The position numbers and the translations under genes are program-made. From an uncultured Collinsella sp. (lineage in GTDB: Bacteria > Actinomycetota > Coriobacteriia > Coriobacteriales > Coriobacteriaceae): a DNA stretch of 5,488 bases. The stretch spans positions 1 to 5,488 of the forward strand of contig CAJLUE010000093.1 of assembly GCA_905209765.1 (NCBI GenBank), given 5' to 3'. Numbering within the stretch: the stretch's first letter is position 1; each line of letters starts with the position of its first letter. The notes under the pieces are model-generated. The model saw only the letters and a program-made list of their open reading frames with translations. It searched no databases and was not told the DNA's origin. Of this stretch, positions 1 through 4,491 are shown piece after piece.

Positions 1-21
1 CTGTACATTTTTGCACAACAA

Positions 22-47
22 AAAAGCCGCTCTAACCAGCGGCTTTT
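22..47. terminator. Bidirectional rho-independent terminator hairpin
   Basis: A perfect 10-bp stem, AAAAGCCGCT (22-31) against AGCGGCTTTT (38-47), closes a 6-nt loop. It has an A run on one side and a T run on the other, so it can work as an intrinsic terminator in either direction. It lies beyond the hairpin closest to the thrS stop, so it is either a second terminator for thrS or, more likely, shared with a convergent plus-strand gene that would end left of position 1. The sequence and fold are seen directly; the shared use is inferred. Confidence 0.8.
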
Positions 48-61
48 CTTCTATAGACAAC

Positions 62-96
62 AAAAAAGGCGACCGCCCAATAGGACGATCGCCTTT
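62..96 (-). terminator. thrS rho-independent terminator
   Basis: On the minus strand an 8-bp outer stem (96-89 with 72-65, AAAGGCGA against TCGCCTTT) continues inward through a mismatch to C-G and G-C pairs around a short loop. It is followed by six T residues at 67-62. It begins about 22 nt after the thrS stop codon (119-121), the normal place for an intrinsic terminator. With the neighbouring hairpin at 22-47 it forms a tandem termination region. Confidence 0.8.
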
Positions 97-118
97 GTTA
101 ATTCTTGTGTTGCTTGTG

Positions 119-1882
119 CTAAGCGCGAGTCTTGATTTCCTCGGTCACCTTGGCAACAAACTCGTCAACGCTCATCTGAACGGTCTCGTTGGAGCGATCG
201 CGGACGGAGATGTTGCCGGCCTCGACCTCCTTCTCGCCCAGGATGAGCATATAGGGCACGCGGTCGATGCTGCGGGCCTCGCGGATCTTGTAGCCGATCT
301 TCTCGTCGCGGTCGTCACAGACCACGCGAATGCCGGCCTCCTCCAGCTTGGCGCACACCTCGTGAGCGTAGTCGCGGCTCTTCTCGGAAACCGGAAGTGC
401 CTTGACCTGCACGGGAGCCAGCCAGGTGGGGAACTTGCCCGCAAAATGCTCGATCAGAATACCGATGAAGCGCTCGATGGAGCCAAAGCACACGCGATGC
501 AGCATGATGGGGCGCTTCTTGGTGCCGTCGGCGTCCACGTACTCCAGGTCAAAGTTGAGCGGCATCTGGAAATCGAGCTGGACGGTACCGCACTGCCAGG
601 TACGGCCGAGCGAGTCCTCCAGGTGGAAGTCGATCTTGGGGCCGTAGAAGGCGCCGTCGCCCTCGTTGACCTCGTAGTCCATGTGCAGCTGCTCCAGAGC
701 GGTGCGCAGACCCTCCTCGGCGCGAGCCCAGTCCTCGTCCGAACCCATGGAGTCCTCGGGGCGGGTGGAAAGCTCAACGTGGTACTTAAAGCCAAACTTC
801 TGGTACACGGAGTCAATGAGGTTGACCACGCCCACGATCTCGTCGGTCAGCTGATCGGGACGCACAAACAGGTGGGCGTCGTCCTGGTTAAAGCAGCGCA
901 CGCGGAACAGGCCGTGCAGGGCGCCGCGCAGCTCGTGACGGTGCACCAGGCCAATCTCGCCGGCGCGAATGGGCAGCTCGCGGTAAGAGTGCGGCTTGGA
1001 GGCGTACACCAGCACGCCGCCCGGGCAGTTCATGGGCTTAATGCAGTACTCTTCGTCGTCGATGACGGTGGAGTACATGTTGTCCTTGTAGTGGTCCCAG
1101 TGGCCCGAGGTCTTCCACAGCTGCTTGTTCATGATGAGCGGCGTGGAGATCTCCACGTAGCCGGCCTTGTGGTGGATCTCGCGCCAGTAGTCCAGCAGCG
1201 TGTTCTTAAGGATCATGCCGTTAGGCAGGAAGAACGGGAAGCCGGGGGCCTCGTCGCGCATCATAAAGAGGTCCATCTCGCGGCCGATCTTGCGGTGGTC
1301 GCGCTTCTTGGCCTCCTCCAGCATGTGCATGTGCTCGTCGAGCTCTTCCTTGGTGGCAAAGGCGACGCCGTTGATGCGGGTGAGCATCTTGTTGTCCTTG
1401 TCGCCCTTCCAGTAGGCGCCCGAGACGCCGGTGAGCTTAAAGGCCTTGAGCGCCTTGGTGTAGCAGATGTGGGGGCCGACGCACATGTCGATGTAGTCAC
1501 CCTGCTGGTAGAAGGTGATGCGGGCGTCGTCGTCCAGGTCGCCGATGTGCTCGACCTTGTACTTCTCGCCGCGCTCCTCCATAAGGGCGATGGCCTCGGC
1601 GCGGGGCTTCTCGTACACGGAGAACTTGAGGTTCTCCTTGACAATCTTCTTCATCTCGGCCTCGATCGCGGGGAAGTCGTCCTCGCTGATCTTGACGCCC
1701 TCGGGCAGGTCGACGTCGTAGTAAAAACCGTTGTCGGTCGCGGGGCCATAGGCAAAGTCGGCCTCGGGATAGAGACGCTTGATGGCCTGCGCCATGATGT
1801 GCGCGGCGGAGTGGCGGATGACGTGCGTTACCTCGTCCTGCGGGAGCTCGGCCACCGAACCGTCATTGTAGAGTGCCTTCAT
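119..1882 (-). CDS. thrS: Threonyl-tRNA synthetase, TGS-less form
   Basis: This class II aminoacyl-tRNA synthetase charges tRNA(Thr) with threonine in the cytoplasm and hydrolyses mischarged Ser-tRNA(Thr). The 587-residue protein has the editing domain at about 20-190, with its HxxxH at H24/H28 and C134/H138 in MCVGPH. The catalytic core runs from about 195 to 490 and has the three zinc/substrate ligands C286 (PMNCPG), H337 (DDAH) and H462 (MLHR), plus motif 2 arginine R315 and motif 3 GSIERFIGIL. The anticodon-binding domain is about 490-587. Residues known to be essential from the E. coli enzyme are all present. The family is usually about 640 residues; this one lacks the roughly 60-residue N-terminal TGS domain, and only a short NDGS-type strand precedes the editing domain. 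The start at 1882 is chosen for its ribosome binding site. The frame stays open to 1993, but that part covers the promoter. The gene is probably a single-gene transcript. Confidence 0.97.
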   Translation of the reverse strand: MKALYNDGSVAELPQDEVTHVIRHSAAHIMAQAIKRLYPEADFAYGPATDNGFYYDVDLPEGVKISEDDFPAIEAEMKKIVKENLKFSVYEKPRAEAIALMEERGEKYKVEHIGDLDDDARITFYQQGDYIDMCVGPHICYTKALKAFKLTGVSGAYWKGDKDNKMLTRINGVAFATKEELDEHMHMLEEAKKRDHRKIGREMDLFMMRDEAPGFPFFLPNGMILKNTLLDYWREIHHKAGYVEISTPLIMNKQLWKTSGHWDHYKDNMYSTVIDDEEYCIKPMNCPGGVLVYASKPHSYRELPIRAGEIGLVHRHELRGALHGLFRVRCFNQDDAHLFVRPDQLTDEIVGVVNLIDSVYQKFGFKYHVELSTRPEDSMGSDEDWARAEEGLRTALEQLHMDYEVNEGDGAFYGPKIDFHLEDSLGRTWQCGTVQLDFQMPLNFDLEYVDADGTKKRPIMLHRVCFGSIERFIGILIEHFAGKFPTWLAPVQVKALPVSEKSRDYAHEVCAKLEEAGIRVVCDDRDEKIGYKIREARSIDRVPYMLILGEKEVEAGNISVRDRSNETVQMSVDEFVAKVTEEIKTRA

Positions 1883-1892
1883 GGGTATGTTT

Positions 1893-1898
1893 TCTCCT
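1893..1898 (-). promoter_or_regulatory. thrS ribosome binding site that fixes the start
   Basis: On the minus strand AGGAGA lies 10 nt upstream of the ATG at 1882-1880. No comparable Shine-Dalgarno sequence precedes the farther in-frame ATG at 1993, which sits upstream of the -35 box. This supports the 587-residue start. Confidence 0.8.
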
Positions 1899-1908
1899 CT
1901 CGGATGCC

Positions 1909-1953
1909 TGATGCAAGTGCGTGCGATGCGCTCGGCGTTTTTGACTTGCATCA
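1909..1953. repeat. Perfect 10-bp inverted repeat over the thrS promoter start region
   Basis: TGATGCAAGT (1909-1918) and ACTTGCATCA (1944-1953) are exact reverse complements separated by 25 bp. The right arm takes in the last base of the thrS -10 box and the predicted transcription start (about 1946-1947); the left arm lies in the untranslated leader. Because the predicted RNA would begin inside the first arm, a DNA role such as paired operator half-sites is more likely than an RNA hairpin, unless transcription starts farther upstream. The centres of the arms are 35 bp apart. The repeat is seen directly; its function is inferred. Confidence 0.6.
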
Positions 1954-1980
1954 TTATAGGCAGGTTGCCTTGGTATACAA
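1953..1980 (-). promoter_or_regulatory. thrS promoter
   Basis: On the minus strand a perfect -10 box TATAAT (1958-1953) is preceded, after 16 bp, by a -35 box TTGTAT (1980-1975) that matches consensus at its first three bases. The predicted transcript starts near 1946, leaving a leader of about 64 nt before the ATG. That is too short for a T-box riboswitch, the common control of thrS in Gram-positive bacteria, and no T-box sequence is visible in it. Confidence 0.75.
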
Positions 1981-1981
1981 G

Positions 1982-2012
1982 CGCCCGCCGCACCTTAATG
2001 GCACGGCGGGCG
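1982..2012 (-). terminator. GC-rich hairpin between the zinc-ribbon gene and thrS
   Basis: CGCCCGCCG (1982-1990) and CGGCGGGCG (2004-2012) are a perfect 9-bp inverted repeat. On the minus strand the stem extends to 13 bp through two G-U wobbles and closes on a 5-nt AUUAA loop; on the plus strand the extension is broken by C-A mismatches. It lies about 95 nt past the stop of the zinc-ribbon gene and directly abuts the thrS -35 box, so it most likely separates the two transcription units. The following minus-strand sequence (CTTGTAT) is only a weak U tract. The plus-strand side has ATTTT, so weak activity in that direction is possible. Confidence 0.55.
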
Positions 2013-2107
2013 ATTTTCTACGCATGCTTCATCGTGTGGGGCGGGGTGCGTGCGGCTTGTGGCGCGTGCGGCGCCCGTGGCTTACGGCCGGCCCGGCGAT
2101 GGATGCG

Positions 2108-2539
2108 TTACTGAATGCGAGTTCGGCAGTAGGGGCAGACCTTCCAGTGCGCGTCGAGCGGGCGATGGCAGCTGGGGCACACGTTGCGAACCTGGGTGTC
2201 GCAAACGGGGCAGACGACAAAGTCCTTCTCGATGGGGGCGCCGCACTGCGGGCAGGTGCCGTACTGGGCAAGCTGACGCTCGCGAAGGGCCATGTCCAGC
2301 TCCTGCTCCTCGCGGTCGGCCGCGTAGGAGTGCGGGCGCAGGACCAGGTAGGCGATGAGGCCCACAAACGGGATGAGGGCGATGATGCCCCATGCCACGT
2401 AGGCGCTGGCGCCGCGGCGGCGAGCGTCAATGAACACATAGACGACCGACAGCACGTACAGGGCGATGATAAAGCCAACAAAGGCATAGATGACGCCCAT
2501 AAGCTGCGGCGACATGAGCTCAGAGATGTACTTGGACAT
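2108..2539 (-). CDS. Membrane protein with PLDc_N-like segment and double zinc ribbon
   Basis: The product is a 143-residue protein of unknown specific function. Two hydrophobic helices (about 12-37 and 45-67) are joined by a basic turn, IDARRRGAS, and end in LVLRP. This layout resembles the PLDc_N (phospholipase D-nuclease N-terminal) membrane domain found in many small actinobacterial proteins. After a charged linker (about 72-92) come two rubredoxin-knuckle zinc ribbons: C96/C99 with C110/C113, and C121/C124 with C135/C138, all eight cysteines present, as in DZANK-type double ribbons. The protein is probably anchored in the cytoplasmic membrane with the ribbons in the cytoplasm. The start at 2539 has a good ribosome binding site, GAAAGG (2554-2549), 9 nt upstream. 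A hairpin separates it from thrS downstream, so shared function is not implied. No enzymatic residues are visible; a scaffold or sensor role is only a guess. Confidence 0.88.
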   Translation of the reverse strand: MSKYISELMSPQLMGVIYAFVGFIIALYVLSVVYVFIDARRRGASAYVAWGIIALIPFVGLIAYLVLRPHSYAADREEQELDMALRERQLAQYGTCPQCGAPIEKDFVVCPVCDTQVRNVCPSCHRPLDAHWKVCPYCRTRIQ

Positions 2540-2640
2540 TGAGGTGTACCTTTCGGAATATTTACAGTTCGGTCAAGTTTACCACGGGGTTTGTTTATAT
2601 GGGACCACGGCTGGGTACGGGGCTGGCGCGGACACAAACA

Positions 2641-2857
2641 TCTCAATCTGTAACAGGTGGAGGCGGAATCCGGGTCTAGATGCTACAAATCGAGACGCAG
2701 GGGTCCCTCCCCGACTTTAAATCTCAATCTGTAACACATGGGACCGATTTTCCTCTCTTACTGTTACAGATCGAGACAATGAAAACCGTCCAAACCGAAT
2801 GTCTCAATCTGTAACAGTTACTCGGAAAATACAGTCCCAGATGTTACAGAACGAGAC
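2641..2857. repeat. Array of six alternating inverted repeats (three tandem hairpin units)
   Basis: Forward arms TCTCAATCTGTAACA begin at 2641, 2722 and 2802. Reverse arms, consensus TGTTACAGATCGAGA, begin at 2681, 2762 and 2842. Orientation alternates without exception and steps are 40, 41, 40, 40 and 40 bp, giving an 80-81 bp repeat of hairpin units with about 24-nt loops (2657-2680, 2738-2761, 2818-2841). The three forward arms are identical over 15 bases; the reverse arms differ from them at one shared position (G for A in the same sense) and vary a little more. The arm itself contains a small dyad, CTGT-A-ACAG. Folded as minus-strand RNA, 44 of 45 arm positions pair (5 as G-U); as plus-strand RNA 39 of 45 pair. 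Direct-repeat CRISPR architecture is absent. A REPIN/BIME-like mobile palindrome cluster, a structured RNA or a protein-binding array are the main options. Confidence 0.85.
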
Positions 2858-2981
2858 AAATCTCGGACACCAAAGGTGGCAGACGAGGTTGTCGACGTTG
2901 CCGAGTCTCCCCTCGCCTGCCGTTGGCGGGTGTTGCGGGGCTGTTCGCCGCATTGCTGCCGCACTGGGGGCGCGCAGACCG

Positions 2982-3009
2982 TAGGATAGTCCTATTGACA
3001 GCCTGTCAA
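2982..3009. promoter_or_regulatory. Two abutting dyads upstream of the oxidoreductase operon, putative operator
   Basis: TAGGA-TAG-TCCTA (2982-2994) is directly followed by TTGACAG-C-CTGTCAA (2995-3009), a perfect 7-1-7 palindrome. The second dyad ends 17 bp before the GTG start and 7 bp before the ribosome binding site, a natural place for a repressor site that also affects the leader RNA. The TTGAC-N5-GTCAA spacing is the sort bound by dimeric helix-turn-helix regulators, but no family can be assigned. The TTGACA at 2995-3000 has no -10 box at the right distance on the plus strand. On the minus strand TTGACA (3009-3004) is followed 15 bp later by TATCCT (2988-2983), a weak possible promoter facing the repeat array. 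Confidence 0.55.
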
Positions 3010-3016
3010 CTTGTCT

Positions 3017-3022
3017 GGGAGG
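3017..3022 (+). promoter_or_regulatory. Ribosome binding site for the GTG-started oxidoreductase
   Basis: GGGAGG lies only 4 nt before the GTG at 3027-3029. The spacing is short but the match is strong, and the FAD-binding strand begins at residue 5, so a later start would cut into the Rossmann fold. GTG is therefore the best start. Confidence 0.7.
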
Positions 3023-3026
3023 CACT

Positions 3027-4490
3027 GTGACGGAAACGTTTGATATCGCAATTGTAGGCGCGGGCATCACCGGGTGCGCCATCGCGCGGCAGCTCGCGCG
3101 CTATGACCTGTCCATTTGCGTGGTCGAGGCGGCCAACGACATCGCCCTGGGCGCCTCGAAGGCCAACGGCGGCCTGGTGCACGCCGGCTACGATCCGGCA
3201 CCGGGCACCGTAAAGGCGCAGGTCAACGCCCGCGGCTGCGAGTTGTATGGCACCTGGGCCCAGGAGCTGGGCTTTTTGTTTTGCCGAACCGGTTCGATGG
3301 TGCTGGGATTTAGCGACGAGGACCATGCGCAGTTAGAGAAGCTGCGCAGCAATGGCCACGCCAACGGCGTGCCCGAGCTGACGATCATTAGTCCCGAGCG
3401 CATCCACGAGCTGGAGCCGCGCGCGAGTGCCAAGGCGACGTGTGCGCTGTGGTGCCCCTCGACTGGCTTTGTCGATCCCTTTGAGGTCGCCATCGCCGCG
3501 CTGGAGAACGCAGTTGCCAACGGCGTGACGTTTATGCGGTCCGAGCCGGTAGAGGCGATTGAGGTTGCTGGCGGCGAGGCTACCGACGGGGCTGCACGCT
3601 TTACGCTAGTGACGCCTACCGGCGATGTGCGCTGCCGCTATCTAATCAACGCCGCGGGCAACGGTGCCGCGGACATCTCGCATATGGCAGGCGCCGAGGA
3701 GTTCCAGATGGTCTGGCGCCAAGGCAACATAGTGGTACTGGACAAGGAGCCGCGCACGCTCATGCCGCTATACCCCGTTCCGACGCCAGTGTCCAAGGGC
3801 GTTATCGTCACGGGCACGGTCCACGGCAACACCGTGATCACCGCGACCGCTGCCGTGCGCGAGCCGGGCGACACGCGGACCTATGCAAGCGATGTGAACG
3901 CGCTGCTGACCGGCGCGCGCAAGCTGGTTCCCGATCTGGACACGCGCCGCGTGGTGCGCGCGTTTGCCGGTGGACGTCCGATCATTCAGGGGACCAACGA
4001 CTTCTTTATTGGGCGGTCGGCCGTGGTGCCAGGGCTGTTCCAGGCGGCGGGCATTCAATCGCCGGGCGTGGCGAGCGCGCCGGCCATTGCCGAGCGCATG
4101 GAGCAGATCTTGCGCGATGCCGGTGTTGCTCTGCACGAGCGGGCCGATTGGAATCCGATTCGCCGCACTCCGGACGACTTCGACCGAGCGCCGCTTGCGC
4201 GCAAGGAGGAGCTCATTGAGTCAGACCCTGCATGGGGGCAGATCGTCTGCCGCTGCGAGACGGTGCCCGAGGCTGAGATCGTGGCCGCGATTCGGCGCTG
4301 CCCGGGTGCGGTTTCGGTCGAGGGCGTCAAACGCCGCTGCCGCGCGGGCATGGGTCGCTGTCAGAGCGGCTTTTGTCAGAGCCGCGTGGTGGCGACCCTG
4401 GCGCGCGAGCTGGGCTGCGACCCCAGCGAGGTGCTGCTGGAGGACACTGGCTCGTGGCTCGTTGAGGGACCTTTGAAGGGGGTGCGCTAG
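3027..4490 (+). CDS. GlpA/GlpO-like FAD-dependent oxidoreductase with C-terminal BFD-type [2Fe-2S] domain
   Basis: This 487-residue flavoprotein has a DAO-type FAD fold at about 5-360. It starts with DIAIVGAGITG (GxGxxG at 11-16) and has the characteristic GASKANGGLVHAGYDPAPGT segment near 42-61. The C-terminal BFD-like [2Fe-2S] domain spans about 405-460, with cysteine pairs C408/C410 (CRC) and C445/C450 (GMGRCQSGFC); C438 is an extra cysteine close by. This layout is known from anaerobic glycerol-3-phosphate dehydrogenase-like proteins and 2-hydroxyacid or opine oxidase large subunits. It would oxidise a small hydroxy or amino substrate and pass electrons to the iron-sulfur centre and the partner encoded just downstream. 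The GPTA-like segment usual in relatives after HGN is replaced by ITATAA (about 271-276), so glycerol-3-phosphate should not be assumed as substrate. The next gene starts after one base, which implies translational coupling. Confidence 0.9.
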   Translation: MTETFDIAIVGAGITGCAIARQLARYDLSICVVEAANDIALGASKANGGLVHAGYDPAPGTVKAQVNARGCELYGTWAQELGFLFCRTGSMVLGFSDEDHAQLEKLRSNGHANGVPELTIISPERIHELEPRASAKATCALWCPSTGFVDPFEVAIAALENAVANGVTFMRSEPVEAIEVAGGEATDGAARFTLVTPTGDVRCRYLINAAGNGAADISHMAGAEEFQMVWRQGNIVVLDKEPRTLMPLYPVPTPVSKGVIVTGTVHGNTVITATAAVREPGDTRTYASDVNALLTGARKLVPDLDTRRVVRAFAGGRPIIQGTNDFFIGRSAVVPGLFQAAGIQSPGVASAPAIAERMEQILRDAGVALHERADWNPIRRTPDDFDRAPLARKEELIESDPAWGQIVCRCETVPEAEIVAAIRRCPGAVSVEGVKRRCRAGMGRCQSGFCQSRVVATLARELGCDPSEVLLEDTGSWLVEGPLKGVR

Positions 4491-4491
4491 G

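Larger units (their letters stand above)
2540..3026. other. Divergent intergenic region of 487 bp
   Basis: This region separates the minus-strand zinc-ribbon gene from the plus-strand oxidoreductase operon. It holds the zinc-ribbon gene's leader (2540 to about 2600), the alternating inverted-repeat array (2641-2857), a GC-rich stretch without clear features (about 2860-2980) and two abutting dyads before the oxidoreductase start (2982-3009). No open frame here has both a ribosome binding site and protein-like composition. No convincing complete promoter was found for either flanking gene. A TATAAA on the minus strand at 2599-2594 has no -35 partner. Confidence 0.7.

Noticed and set aside
1883..1993. 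A 37-residue N-terminal extension of ThrRS from the in-frame ATG at 1993
   Set aside because: It overlaps the -35 and -10 boxes and a terminator-like hairpin, has no family similarity, and a proper ribosome binding site precedes the ATG at 1882.
11..2542. An 843-codon open frame on the plus strand across thrS and the zinc-ribbon gene
   Set aside because: It is antisense to two well-supported genes, runs through both terminator hairpins and the thrS promoter, lacks a ribosome binding site, and its Leu/Val/His/Gly-rich product is what the complement of GC-rich codons gives.
2560..2575. A degenerate seventh arm (TTTACAGTTCGG) upstream of the array
   Set aside because: It falls near the 40-bp lattice but in the wrong orientation, matches only the central bases, and overlaps the leader of the zinc-ribbon gene, so chance is likely.
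2594..2599. TATAAA on the minus strand as -10 box for the zinc-ribbon gene
   Set aside because: The distance to the start codon is reasonable, but no -35-like sequence lies 16-18 bp upstream, so it was not annotated as a promoter.
2641..2857. CRISPR array
   Set aside because: Repeats alternate in orientation, are only about 16 bp, and the unit with constant orientation is an 80-81 bp hairpin; no cas genes are in the window.
2641..2857. Integron attC sites
   Set aside because: There are no cassette-like ORFs, no integrase, and the arm sequence does not fit the attC core boxes.
2995..3000. Consensus -35 box TTGACA for the oxidoreductase operon
   Set aside because: No -10-like sequence occurs 15-19 bp downstream; that position is occupied by the ribosome binding site. 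The hexamer is better explained as half of the 15-bp palindrome.
2804..3082. A 92-codon minus-strand frame through the array and the start of the oxidoreductase
   Set aside because: It has no ribosome binding site, crosses the repeats and overlaps the well-supported FAD-binding start on the other strand.
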